From an uncultured cyanobacterium (lineage in GTDB: Bacteria; Cyanobacteriota; Cyanobacteriia; Cyanobacteriales; Nostocaceae): a DNA stretch of 64,000 nt. Position 1 is the stretch's first letter. The number at the start of each line of letters is the position of its first letter. This document shows positions 17,472 to 27,402 of this stretch, in pieces. The DNA lies in contig CAINGU010000113.1 in the NCBI GenBank assembly GCA_903848645.1, positions 61,650 through 125,649 on the forward strand, given 5' to 3'. The position numbers and the translations under genes were made by a program. The notes beneath the pieces are model-generated. The model made no database searches and was not told the DNA's origin. It saw only the letters and a list, made by a program, of their open reading frames with translations.

Positions 17472-18026
17472 CTACACCTCTATCCAACCGTGCATTGGTG
17501 CGATCGCTTGAGTGACTGACTCAATGATGTTTGGGGGTGCTTCCGAAAGCATGACACTAGGATAAACAGCAGTTCCCCATTGAGGATGGACAAGGACATG
17601 GCATTTATTTTGAATTGCCGGATATTTAAGTAAGGCTTGGGCTACGGCTGTATCATCATGGGGAACTAACCCGGAATGAGATAGTAATGGATAACCTGTG
17701 CGGGGATCTATCAGGTCTGTTAAATATCCGCGATCGCGCAAATTAAATGCCACGTCGCAACCAAAACGCATAAACTTTTCCCGGAGCTTTTCCTTTTCTG
17801 TTTCTGTTTCTGTGGTCATTTCCTCTAGAGGATATTGTGATTGCTGCAAAACAACTACCACCCACAAAAATTGTTGTTGTTTCCAATCTGGTAATATCTG
17901 TTCGCAGTTGGCACAGATATATGGACTGGGAGTATGAATAGAAATCTCTACCGCTTGTCCTGTTTTGCCAACTAAATGAAGAGGACAGCTAGGCTCAGAA
18001 ATACAAACTTGGGGATAATACACCAC
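17472..18026 (-). CDS. CblD/MMADHC-like protein
   Basis: 184 residues resembling the C-terminal domain of human MMADHC (CblD), the partner that directs cob(II)alamin bound to CblC toward methionine synthase or methylmalonyl-CoA mutase. Shared pattern: ETEKEKLREKF, LRDRGYLTDLIDPRTG and then CHVLVHPQWGTAV, whose Cys142 aligns with the functional double-cysteine region of CblD. An N-terminal part not in the human domain has CxxC (ICANCEQ) and two further Cys, possibly a metal site. Cyanobacterial genomes carry annotated homologues; the bacterial role is unknown. No cobalamin gene or riboswitch lies beside it. Confidence 0.7.
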   Translation of the reverse strand: MVYYPQVCISEPSCPLHLVGKTGQAVEISIHTPSPYICANCEQILPDWKQQQFLWVVVVLQQSQYPLEEMTTETETEKEKLREKFMRFGCDVAFNLRDRGYLTDLIDPRTGYPLLSHSGLVPHDDTAVAQALLKYPAIQNKCHVLVHPQWGTAVYPSVMLSEAPPNIIESVTQAIAPMHGWIEV

Positions 18027-18155
18027 ATTAATTCGGTTTATGAAAGTTTTTAATTTTATCTTTGATAAAAATAATAACTCTTAAATCTCCAAATAAATCA
18101 TCAAATTTTGGGAATAATTAGATGAGGACAATGATTAGCTCAAATATACCTCTTG

Positions 18156-18794
18156 TTAAAATCGGACATCAATCAGCATTTTTTGCCATTCAGAATTATT
18201 GTGCGGATGTTCTTCATCATCCTCCCAGTTTTGGAGATTATCCCAGATATATTCTCTAATATTACGTAAATGTGTTTCGTCCCTAATTATAGATTCATAA
18301 TAATTACGTTGCCAAAAAGGAAGATCAGAATTATAACGAATTAAATTAACGCGCCGAGTCACAGAGGATTTAAACCCATTAACAAAAGAACCGAGGGAAC
18401 GAGACTGTAGGGGCTTACGGTGTAAGCCCTCATGGTGTAAGCCCTCATGGTGTAAGCCCTCATGGTGTAAGCCCTCATGGTGTAAATCCTCAATGCGATC
18501 GCACCTTCCCTGATCTTGATCCTTAATCCAAACAATTCCATGTAAATGATTAGGCATTAAAACCCATTCATCTAATTCAATCTCTTGCCGAATTTCTGAT
18601 GATTTCAACCATTCTTGAACAACTATTTGGCCAATTTGATTTAGCTGTATTTCACCCTGTTTAACATCACCAAACCAACATTGTTTTTTATAAGTACATA
18701 TCGTTACAAAATAAGCGCCAGCTTGAGCATAATTGTAATCAGGAAGCCGAATTGAACGACGGTGATGTTTTTCGGGATCGAATTTCATAACCAA
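18156..18794 (-). CDS. REP-associated tyrosine transposase (RAYT) with internal repeat
   Basis: A 212-residue Y1 transposase of the IS200/IS605-related RAYT group. The HUH metal site is His83-Leu-His85 in MPNHLHGIVWI, and the catalytic tyrosine is Tyr165 or Tyr166 in QRNYYESIIRD. Between them the protein carries four perfect copies of HHEGL (about residues 105-124), which are encoded by a REP-type repeat that has entered the gene in frame. The catalytic residues are intact, so the enzyme may still act. An exact copy of the repeat hairpin lies 20 nt upstream of the start, as expected for the mobilised substrate. M3 is an alternative start. Confidence 0.85.
   Translation of the reverse strand: MVMKFDPEKHHRRSIRLPDYNYAQAGAYFVTICTYKKQCWFGDVKQGEIQLNQIGQIVVQEWLKSSEIRQEIELDEWVLMPNHLHGIVWIKDQDQGRCDRIEDLHHEGLHHEGLHHEGLHHEGLHRKPLQSRSLGSFVNGFKSSVTRRVNLIRYNSDLPFWQRNYYESIIRDETHLRNIREYIWDNLQNWEDDEEHPHNNSEWQKMLIDVRF
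18407..18495. repeat. REP hairpin and 15-bp tandem repeat inside the RAYT gene
   Basis: GGGCTTAC-GGT-GTAAGCCC (18411-18429) is an 8-bp-stem hairpin. The unit TGTAAGCCCTCATGG is then repeated four times exactly (18421-18480) plus one degenerate copy to 18495. The 25 nt at 18407-18431 are identical to the intergenic copy at 18814-18838. Since the unit is 15 bp, expansion keeps the reading frame. Confidence 0.9.
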
Positions 18795-18813
18795 ATCAAA
18801 AATTATTAATCTC

Positions 18814-18838
18814 GTAGGGGCTTACGGTGTAAGCCCTC
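18814..18838. repeat. REP hairpin upstream of RAYT
   Basis: A 25-nt sequence starting GTAGGGGCTTACGG with an 8-bp stem, 20 nt 5' of the transposase start, identical to 18407-18431. A related element with a different stem is at 22095-22115. The rest of the spacer, 18839-18934, has the second repeat GGGCGCAGG-C-CCTGCGCCC at 18891-18909, identical to 15620-15638. Confidence 0.85.
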
Positions 18839-18934
18839 TTAATTTAAGATTATATACATATATGGGTTGGGCGCAATATGGGAATGGGTTGGGCGCAGGC
18901 CCTGCGCCCCTACGATATGATTCAATAACCTGCT

Positions 18935-20296
18935 TTAACCGCTGGTTAGTTGTTTGATATGAGCCGGAAATCTAGCATTTTGTAATGCTTGTACTGCTGT
19001 TCCCGAATCTTGTACCCAAAACTGTCTCCCAAAGCGGACAATTTCCCGGTGATTTCCGGCTTGAACAACGCCAATTACAGGTATTCTTGATTTATCTTTA
19101 TCTCCTGCTTGTGCTTTGAGAATTGTGTTCAGACGATGTTGTTCTTCAATTGTCCCTGCTTGTTGTGGACTAAGTTCCACTAAAATCATTTTTACTGTTT
19201 CTACAGTTTCTGCATCTTCAAGAATAAATTGAGTTTGATCATCACGGCGATCTATTTTACCCCAAATAATTAATCTGGCATCAACTTCGAGGATGGAACT
19301 AATGCGCTCATAGGTTTTAGGAAAAACGACAGCTTCCGAAGATCCTGATAAATCTTCAACTTGCAAAATTGCCATAGAGTCACCTTTTTTGGTAACTACC
19401 TTTTTGACATTATTCAACATTACCACTGCACAAAGTACGGAATCGTCTTTTTGGTCATTTAATTGTGCCAGGTTAATGGGGGCAAGGACTGAGGATGATT
19501 GTCTAATAGATTTAAGAGGATGATCTGAGAGATAAAATCCTAACAATTCTTTTTCCATCCGTAATTTTTCTTGGGGTGGTAAATCATTGACAGGAGGAGC
19601 TTTCGGTGCAGATTCATAAGCATTTTTTTGAGGTTGATTATTATTACCTGCCAATCCACCTCCTAATAAATCAAATATATTTCCCTGTCCACTAGCTTTG
19701 TCTCTAGCGCGGGATTGCGCCCACTCATAAACTAATTCTAAATCATGAATTAATTGGTTGCGATTAGCTTGAATTTTGTCAAAAGCTCCGCAGTTAATTA
19801 ATGATTCTAAAGTACGGCGGTTCATAGCTCGTAAATCAACGCGATCGCAAAAATCAGCCAAAGATTTAAATGGGACTAATTCCCCTGATTCTTCTCTCGC
19901 TTCTAAAATACTAGCGATCGCATTTTGTCCCACATTTCGCACTGCCGAAAATCCAAATAAAATCTTCTCACCTGCTGGTGTAAAATCTAATCCAGAGCGA
20001 TTCACATCTGGTGCATCAATTACAATCCCCATATTAGAGCAGTTATCAAGATACTTCCGCACCTTGTCAGTATCCCCACTGTTCGCAGTTAATAGCGCCG
20101 CCATATATTCCAATGGGTAATTTGCTTTTAAATATGATGTTTGATAAGTTACGTAAGCGTAAGCCGTCGAGTGGGATTTATTGAAACAATTAGAAGCGAT
20201 AAAACCATTTTTAATTACAAAATTATGGTCATTTTCCACACCAATATCATAAACATTGGCTTGACCGACATAAGTACGAGAAATTATTTTAACCAT
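18935..20296 (-). CDS. dnaE: DNA polymerase III alpha, C-terminal half with split intein C-fragment
   Basis: The protein opens with a 36-residue DnaE intein C-fragment: NVYDIGVENDHNF and ...NGFIASN ending in the conserved terminal Asn36, followed by the extein +1 triplet CFN (Cys37). The rest (about 417 residues) is the C-terminal part of DnaE: KSHSTAYAYVTYQT, LPPQEKLRMEKELLGFYLSDHPL, and an OB-fold region near residues 280-360. In cyanobacteria dnaE is split; the N-half with its intein fragment is encoded elsewhere and the two precursors join by trans-splicing. No N-half is in this window. Length and junction residues are normal. Confidence 0.97.
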   Translation of the reverse strand: MVKIISRTYVGQANVYDIGVENDHNFVIKNGFIASNCFNKSHSTAYAYVTYQTSYLKANYPLEYMAALLTANSGDTDKVRKYLDNCSNMGIVIDAPDVNRSGLDFTPAGEKILFGFSAVRNVGQNAIASILEAREESGELVPFKSLADFCDRVDLRAMNRRTLESLINCGAFDKIQANRNQLIHDLELVYEWAQSRARDKASGQGNIFDLLGGGLAGNNNQPQKNAYESAPKAPPVNDLPPQEKLRMEKELLGFYLSDHPLKSIRQSSSVLAPINLAQLNDQKDDSVLCAVVMLNNVKKVVTKKGDSMAILQVEDLSGSSEAVVFPKTYERISSILEVDARLIIWGKIDRRDDQTQFILEDAETVETVKMILVELSPQQAGTIEEQHRLNTILKAQAGDKDKSRIPVIGVVQAGNHREIVRFGRQFWVQDSGTAVQALQNARFPAHIKQLTSG

Positions 20297-20331
20297 ATTA
20301 CTTATTTTTGCAGAATTTGTTTATTTACATC

Positions 20332-20502
20332 TTAATAGTCATTATCAGCTACACAAATACCTTTACATTTAATACCATTTCTAGCAGTGCGTAGACAGTG
20401 AGAACATAAAACTTCTTCCTTTTCTGTTTCTTGATTTATCTTTATATTAGTGCTTGCTTGGAGCTTATCTTTTTCGGTTTGGAGTTTGTCATTCATAAGC
20501 AT
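20332..20502 (-). CDS. Small Cys-rich (zinc-ribbon-like) protein
   Basis: A 56-residue frame. Residues 1-30 are highly charged and helical; residues 32-50 carry LCSHC (Cys33, Cys36) and GIKCKGIC (Cys46, Cys50), a CxxC-x9-CxxxC arrangement suited to one zinc ion, and the protein ends VADNDY. I recognise this ending as typical of a small conserved cyanobacterial protein without a name. It lies 35 nt upstream of dnaE-C on the same strand. The start is uncertain: M1 and M3 lack a good ribosome site. Confidence 0.55.
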   Translation of the reverse strand: MLMNDKLQTEKDKLQASTNIKINQETEKEEVLCSHCLRTARNGIKCKGICVADNDY

Positions 20503-20620
20503 GGAGGAATTTTTCGCTGTTTAAATTTTACAAGTTATTGAGGAGTTCAGCGGAAAATTCCCCAATCCCCAGTCCTGTAAATGCTAAAATCAATGACTTG
20601 ATTCCTTAAAGAGAACAATT

Positions 20621-22081
20621 ATGGCATCCATCCGCGAGTTGCACGAACAGATAATCAATAAAGAACGTTCTGCCGTTGAAATTACCCAAGAAGCATTAAA
20701 TCGCATTCAAGAATTAGAACCAAAATTGCACAGTTTCCTCACTGTCACGACAGAACAAGCCTTAAAACAAGCTCAAGCTGTAGATGCAAAAGTCGCTGCG
20801 GGAGAAGAAATTGGCATCTTAGCGGGGATTCCCATCGGGATTAAAGACAATTTGTGTACCAAGGGGATAGTCACAACCTGCGCTTCGCGGATTTTGGAAA
20901 ATTTCGTGCCACCTTACGAATCCACCGTCACCCAAAAACTAGCTGACGCTGGGGGTGTCATGGTAGGTAAAACCAACTTAGATGAGTTTGCTATGGGGAG
21001 TTCCACAGAAAACTCCGCTTATCAAGTTACCGCTAATCCTTGGGATTTATCCCGTGTTCCCGGTGGTTCTTCCGGTGGTTCAGCAGCAGCCGTAGCAGCC
21101 GATGAATGTGTGGTTTCCCTGGGTTCAGATACGGGGGGTTCAATTCGGCAACCGGCTTCCTTCTGCGGTGTTGTGGGGATGAAACCGACTTATGGGTTAG
21201 TTTCCCGTTATGGTTTAGTGGCTTATGCTTCATCTTTAGACCAAATTGGACCATTTGGACGCAGTGTAGAAGATGCGGCTATTTTATTGAGTGCGATCGC
21301 AGGTTATGATCCTCAAGACTCAACTAGTCTCAAAGTTGCCATTCCTAACTATGCAGCTAGTTTAAAACCGGATCTCAAAGTTAGAAAAAAATTGAGAATT
21401 GGGATCATTACCGAAACCTTTGGTGAAGGTTTAGATCCAGAAGTAGAAGCCGCTGTCACCAAAGCCATTGAACAACTTCAAGAATTAGGTGCAGAAATTC
21501 ATCCTATTTCCTGTCCTAGTTTCCGCTATGGTTTACCAACTTATTATATTATCGCCCCCTCGGAAGCATCTGCTAACTTAGCACGTTACGATGGCGTGAA
21601 ATATGGTTTGCGTTCTCCTGATGCCGATAATCTCTTATCAATGTACACCCGGACTCGCTCCCAAGGTTTTGGAGCAGAAGTCAAACGCCGGATTATGATT
21701 GGTACTTATGCTCTTTCCGCTGGTTATTATGATGCCTATTATTTGAAAGCACAAAAAGTTCGTACCCTCATTAAAAAAGACTTTGAAAAAGCTTTTGAAA
21801 CAGTAGATGTTTTAATTTCTCCCACTGCACCAACTACCGCATTTCGAGCCGGAGAAAAAACTACAGATCCCTTGAGTATGTATTTAAATGATTTAATGAC
21901 TATTCCCGCTAATTTAGCTGGTTTACCAGGAATCAGTTTACCTTGCGGTTTTGATAGTAAAGGTTTACCAATTGGACTACAAATAGTTGGTAAAGTCTTA
22001 GGAGAAGAGCAACTTTTCCAAGTAGCCTATGCCTATGAACAATCAACTAATTGGCATTTACAAAAACCCAAAATTGCTTAG
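20621..22081 (+). CDS. gatA: Asp/Glu-tRNA amidotransferase subunit A
   Basis: An amidase-signature enzyme of 486 residues, normal for GatA. The catalytic triad is visible as Lys75 (GIKDNL), Ser150 (GGSSGGS) and Ser174 ([10 protein letters not shown]), with the same spacing as characterised GatA proteins. It hydrolyses glutamine to deliver ammonia to GatB, which converts Glu-tRNA(Gln) to Gln-tRNA(Gln). gatB and gatC are not adjacent, as is usual in cyanobacteria. A perfect hairpin 14 nt past the stop may end the transcript. Confidence 0.97.
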   Translation: MASIRELHEQIINKERSAVEITQEALNRIQELEPKLHSFLTVTTEQALKQAQAVDAKVAAGEEIGILAGIPIGIKDNLCTKGIVTTCASRILENFVPPYESTVTQKLADAGGVMVGKTNLDEFAMGSSTENSAYQVTANPWDLSRVPGGSSGGSAAAVAADECVVSLGSDTGGSIRQPASFCGVVGMKPTYGLVSRYGLVAYASSLDQIGPFGRSVEDAAILLSAIAGYDPQDSTSLKVAIPNYAASLKPDLKVRKKLRIGIITETFGEGLDPEVEAAVTKAIEQLQELGAEIHPISCPSFRYGLPTYYIIAPSEASANLARYDGVKYGLRSPDADNLLSMYTRTRSQGFGAEVKRRIMIGTYALSAGYYDAYYLKAQKVRTLIKKDFEKAFETVDVLISPTAPTTAFRAGEKTTDPLSMYLNDLMTIPANLAGLPGISLPCGFDSKGLPIGLQIVGKVLGEEQLFQVAYAYEQSTNWHLQKPKIA

Positions 22082-22094
22082 TTTGTTACTTTCA

Positions 22095-22115
22095 GGGGTT
22101 TACGCCGTAAACCCC
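22095..22115. repeat. REP-type hairpin after gatA
   Basis: GGGGTTTAC-GCC-GTAAACCCC, a perfect 9-bp stem 14 nt after the gatA stop. Read in reverse it has the same layout as the RAYT-linked hairpin at 18814 with a compensating base pair change in the stem. No T-run follows, so it is a 3' stem-loop rather than a classical terminator. Confidence 0.7.
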
Positions 22116-22164
22116 TACTAACTTTCAAAAGTATGAGATCATCAAGATCATACTCAAAACATAA

Positions 22165-23178
<1,014 letters not shown>

Positions 23179-23217
23179 TTGGGGATTGGGGATTGGGGAC
23201 TGGGTAATAATTCTTTC

Positions 23218-23290
23218 CCTCTGCCCTGTGCCCTCTGCCCCCTGCCCTCTGCCCCCTGCCTCCTGCCTCTTCCCTCTTGCCTCTTCTCTC
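23218..23290. repeat. Pyrimidine-rich tandem tract (CCCTCTGCC-like)
   Basis: About 70 nt of repeated CCCTCTGC/CCCCTGCC/CTCTTCC units between the convergent por and cysA genes. It has no coding potential; the units vary, which is typical of the low-complexity 3' tracts in filamentous cyanobacteria. Confidence 0.7.
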
Positions 23291-23294
23291 TTCC

Positions 23295-24311
23295 CTAAAT
23301 TGAATAATAAAGTGGAAAAGATTTAGCATCTTTAGGCTTGACATAAACCTTTTCTTGTGGTTCTAATTTTAATTGATCGAACCTTTCCCGTGTTAAATGG
23401 GCTGTCATTGTTTGCCCATCATCCAAGGTTAATTCAACTTGAATTTCCCAACCTAAATGAATGATTCTGCTGACTGTAGCTTGTGCTGTTGTCCCATTAG
23501 CAACGGTTTCGATGATGATATCTTGGGGACGCAAAAATGTTTCTGGATGTGCTGATTGAAAACCGCTGCTTTGAAAAATTTTCGCAGAACTGGGTAATAC
23601 ATTCACCGGACCAATAAAACTCATCACAAAGGCTGATGCGGGATGATCATAAATGTTTGCGGGTGTTCCTACCTGTTCTACTTTGCCTTTATTCATGACC
23701 ACGATTTCATCAGAAACTTCCATTGCTTCTTCTTGGTCGTGGGTGACGAAAACTGTGGTAACATGAACTTCATCATGCAAACGACGTAACCAAGCCCGTA
23801 AGTCTTTGCGGACTTTGGCATCAAGAGCGCCAAAGGGTTCATCTAATAAGAGTACATTGGGTTCTACGGCCAATGCTCTAGCTAATGCTACCCGTTGTCT
23901 TTGTCCACCAGAAAGCTGTGAAGGATAGCGATCGCCTAATCCACTTAATTGTACTAATTCTAGTAACTGTTCTACTTTTCCCTGAATTTTCTTTTTCGGG
24001 GCTTTGCGAATTTCTAAGCCAAAGGCGATATTTTTACGAACAGTTAAATGTTTAAATAGGGCATAGTGCTGAAACACAAACCCAATATTTCTTTCTTGCA
24101 CACTTTGATAAGTGGCATCTTTACCTGTAAGAATGATTTTACCACTATCTGGTGTTTCTAAACCAGCAATTAACCGCAATAGGGTAGATTTACCAGATCC
24201 CGATGGACCAAGTAAAGCCACTAGCGAACCACTCTGAATTTCCAAATTTACTTGTTCAACTGCGTGGAAACTACCAAATTGTTTGGAGACGTTTTCAACT
24301 ACTATGCCCAC
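23295..24311 (-). CDS. cysA: Sulfate/thiosulfate ABC transporter ATPase CysA
   Basis: 338 residues: an ABC ATPase domain (residues 1-235) with Walker [10 protein letters not shown] at about 35-43, signature [15 protein letters not shown], Walker [13 protein letters not shown], and a C-terminal TOBE-like regulatory domain containing FIGPVNVLP and FLRPQDI. These C-terminal motifs match CysA rather than MalK or PotA. It would energise sulfate import; the permeases CysT/CysW and the binding protein are not in the window, so it is an orphan here. Confidence 0.85.
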   Translation of the reverse strand: MGIVVENVSKQFGSFHAVEQVNLEIQSGSLVALLGPSGSGKSTLLRLIAGLETPDSGKIILTGKDATYQSVQERNIGFVFQHYALFKHLTVRKNIAFGLEIRKAPKKKIQGKVEQLLELVQLSGLGDRYPSQLSGGQRQRVALARALAVEPNVLLLDEPFGALDAKVRKDLRAWLRRLHDEVHVTTVFVTHDQEEAMEVSDEIVVMNKGKVEQVGTPANIYDHPASAFVMSFIGPVNVLPSSAKIFQSSGFQSAHPETFLRPQDIIIETVANGTTAQATVSRIIHLGWEIQVELTLDDGQTMTAHLTRERFDQLKLEPQEKVYVKPKDAKSFPLYYSI

Positions 24312-24450
24312 TGGTACTACACCTCTGCAAATAATCTACGGTTTTTGAGTAGGAATACCGTATTTTATATATATATCACAAATATTTGCAGTGGTATCAT
24401 TAAAATTCATGAATTAAATAACAGGAGTCAGTAGGGGTGGGGTTTCCCCG

Positions 24451-27186
24451 CTATTCTCGATTTTGAGCCTGATCTAGACAAATTTTAACTTGTTTTGCCA
24501 ATACTCTCACATTAGGTTCATCGAGGAGCGAAAGATGAGAACCAGGAATATACTTAACATCTAAATCACCAGTTATTAGCTCACCCCAGCCAAATTGAGG
24601 ATCATATTCTACACCCACAGCGTCAGTTCGATTTTCATCCTTGGTGCGAAAGAGAGTGACTTTCCCTGCATAATTTTGAAAGACATAAGTGTTCATTGCT
24701 TGGGTATAAGCATCATAAATGTTGAAATACTTGTGAGTTTCCGGTGGTGTGAAGGCAGTTTTGATGATTTTAGAAAAAACCTGAAAACAATGCTGGTAAA
24801 GCTGTGTGATCTGGTAATTAGTTTGTTCGTGCCAACCTTTTGCTTTATGAGAAATATATTTAGATCCATATTGTTCAAGATAATTGAGATGTAAATGAAT
24901 TCGTTTGAGGAATGATTTGCGTCGTTTATAACCAGGACGACAGGTATCAAACATAGCTAAAAGTGCTACTTCTTGACCTTGTATACGAAGTTGTTGGGCT
25001 ATTTCATAAGCAATAATACCCCCCAAAGAATATCCTCCCAGAAAATAGGGGCCTTGAGGTTGAATAGTCTGAATTTCTTGCAGATATTCTGAAGCTATAT
25101 CTTCAAGTCGAACGCAAGGAGGATGGGTTGCATCTGGTTTTTGGGGTTGAAGTCCATACATGGGTTGTTCTAACCCTAGATGTCTGGCTAAATTTCGATA
25201 ACATAATACTTCTCCTCCCAAGGGATGAATCATAAACAAGGGTGGTTTTGTCCCTTGGGGTTGAATTTCTACCAAAGATGAAAAATTGGCTTGGGGGGTA
25301 GTTTCTAAAACTATTTCTTGGTGAATAATTTGGGATATGGCTTCTATGGTAGCGGTGGGAAATAAAGCCGCTAGGGGCAATTTTTTAGCAAATTTACGTT
25401 CTATTTCCGCAAATAACCGCACTGCTAATAAGGAATTTCCTCCCAATTCAAAAAAATCATCTTTAACACCAATGGGTTGCACAGTTAACAAGTTTTCCCA
25501 AATTTTTATTAACTGACTTTCTATATCATTGTGGGAATTAACAAAGCTTTTGGTGATTTCTGGCTTGATTAAATTAAATGCTGGTAATCCCTTTCTATCT
25601 AATTTACCATTGGGTGTTAATGGCAAGGCATCTAGAAAAATAAAAGCACTAGGAAGCATATATTCAGGTAGTTTATCCTGTAAATATGTCCGTATTTCTT
25701 GAGTGGTAGGTGCGGGTTTTTGTTGGGAAACAAGATAAGCTATAAGCCGTTTATTTTCTGGGATATCTTCAGTAGCTATGACAACTGCTTCTTTCAAAGT
25801 GCCAATTTTCAGCAGTTCCATTTCAATTTCTGCAACTTCAATACGAAAGCCGCGAATTTTTACTTGAAAGTCTTTTCTCCCTTTATGAACTAAACAACCA
25901 TCGGGTTGAATACAGCCTAAATCACCTGTGCGATAAATTCTCTTATTACTATTTTCAATATCTGGTAAAAATACAGTTTTTGTTAGTTCTGGTTTTTGCC
26001 AATAACCCAAAGCTAAATATTCACTTTTTAAAGCAATTTCTCCAATATCCCCATTTTCAACTTCTACCCCAGTTTCATCTAATAGTACAACTTCTATATC
26101 TTGAACTGCATAGCCAATGGGTACGGTACTATTCTCGATTTTCGTATTTTTATCAACTATAAAATTGCGAAAAGTTCCTGCTTCTGTTGATCCTAAACTG
26201 GCATATAAAATACAATCTGGAGCAAATACTTTTTTATAATTCTCAACATCTCTAATTAAGGTAGCTTCACCACCTAATTTAACTAGGCGAATTTTGGGAA
26301 ACTTTTCTGTACCTGTGAGGGTATCTACAAAATGTCGAAATAGGGTTGTAAAGGAATGATAAATTGTAATTTCCGAATCAATTAGCCAATTAACTAAATT
26401 AGTTAATCCCTGTTCTTTGACATTAAATGAATAGAGACTAGCACCATTAAGTAAGGTGTAGAAAATACATAATATTCCTCCCAATGCACTACAAGAATAG
26501 AGGAAAACTACACGATCTTGATGGCTAATTAATAAGGTTTTAGTATCATTCATGCAGTAATGCAGGGAATTCCGATGATTCTGCAATACTCCTTTGGGTT
26601 TACCAGTTGAGCCACTGGTGTAAATTATATAAGCTGGTGTTGTTGGTGATATTTTAATAATGGGATTTTTGCAAGAATTATGGTTATCAATCTTATCTAG
26701 ATTAAATAACTGACAATTATTAGGAGCTAGTTTTTTTGCTAAGTCTAAATTGAGATTATTAGTAATAAATGCAACGGATTGAGAGTCTTCAATAATATAA
26801 GCGAGTCTCTCAATGGGAAATGTAGGATCTAAGGGAACAAAGATTTTACCTGTTTTCAATACTCCGAAAATACTGGTAATGAAATCTGCACCTTTTTCTA
26901 GTAATAATACAATTACTTCTAGTTTGTTTCCTCTCTGGGAGAGAATCGCATTTGCTAACCGATTAGCATTTTCATTTAGTTGTGTATAGGTAAGGGTTTG
27001 ATTTTGGGTTTTGATAGCAATAGCATGAGGATATTTATAAACTTGTTGTTCAAATCGGCTAGGGATTGACTGTTCAATCTCTGATTTAGGAAAGTCTCTA
27101 AAACCTTCAGGGGGAGTAATTAAACGATTACAAACAAACTTTGGCTTGAATATTCTGTTAGGAGTTGCATGATAAATATTGGTCAT
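24451..27186 (-). CDS. Stand-alone adenylation-thiolation-thioesterase synthetase
   Basis: 911 residues with no condensation domain. The adenylation domain is about 40-540 (core A3 YTSGSTGKPKG 189-199; A5 LGSTEAG; A7 YRTGDL; A8 GRKDFQVKIRGFRIE; A10 Lys528 in PNGKLDR). The carrier domain is about 552-622 with phosphopantetheine Ser585 (LGGNSL). The type I thioesterase is about 645-905 with nucleophile Ser720 (GYSLGG) and His884 (GSHLSLL). The position that holds the amino-group-binding Asp in amino-acid domains is Leu235 (SCSALGGIL), so the substrate is probably not an alpha-amino acid. Such A-T-TE enzymes can dimerise keto acids or release single acyl products; the product here is unknown. 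Monocistronic. Confidence 0.75.
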   Translation of the reverse strand: MTNIYHATPNRIFKPKFVCNRLITPPEGFRDFPKSEIEQSIPSRFEQQVYKYPHAIAIKTQNQTLTYTQLNENANRLANAILSQRGNKLEVIVLLLEKGADFITSIFGVLKTGKIFVPLDPTFPIERLAYIIEDSQSVAFITNNLNLDLAKKLAPNNCQLFNLDKIDNHNSCKNPIIKISPTTPAYIIYTSGSTGKPKGVLQNHRNSLHYCMNDTKTLLISHQDRVVFLYSCSALGGILCIFYTLLNGASLYSFNVKEQGLTNLVNWLIDSEITIYHSFTTLFRHFVDTLTGTEKFPKIRLVKLGGEATLIRDVENYKKVFAPDCILYASLGSTEAGTFRNFIVDKNTKIENSTVPIGYAVQDIEVVLLDETGVEVENGDIGEIALKSEYLALGYWQKPELTKTVFLPDIENSNKRIYRTGDLGCIQPDGCLVHKGRKDFQVKIRGFRIEVAEIEMELLKIGTLKEAVVIATEDIPENKRLIAYLVSQQKPAPTTQEIRTYLQDKLPEYMLPSAFIFLDALPLTPNGKLDRKGLPAFNLIKPEITKSFVNSHNDIESQLIKIWENLLTVQPIGVKDDFFELGGNSLLAVRLFAEIERKFAKKLPLAALFPTATIEAISQIIHQEIVLETTPQANFSSLVEIQPQGTKPPLFMIHPLGGEVLCYRNLARHLGLEQPMYGLQPQKPDATHPPCVRLEDIASEYLQEIQTIQPQGPYFLGGYSLGGIIAYEIAQQLRIQGQEVALLAMFDTCRPGYKRRKSFLKRIHLHLNYLEQYGSKYISHKAKGWHEQTNYQITQLYQHCFQVFSKIIKTAFTPPETHKYFNIYDAYTQAMNTYVFQNYAGKVTLFRTKDENRTDAVGVEYDPQFGWGELITGDLDVKYIPGSHLSLLDEPNVRVLAKQVKICLDQAQNRE

Positions 27187-27402
27187 GTTTGAATGTTCCC
27201 CTTTTTAGTAATCATGTGGCATGATAAAAATCAATACTATAGTAAATTTTAAGAACTGGATCTATTTAAAGATCAGCTTTCATCAAATTTTTATTTATGC
27301 TTTACAATTAATAATTGTATAGGAATTAACTAAATTGATGTAACAATTAGGAAGATAAAATTTCTGAGTATTCAGCACTGATGAATCCACTTAGTATTGC
27401 AT

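Noticed and set aside
18359..18541. A frame made of MRAYT repeats on the minus strand
   Set aside because: It is the alternative-frame translation of the 15-nt repeats inside the transposase gene.
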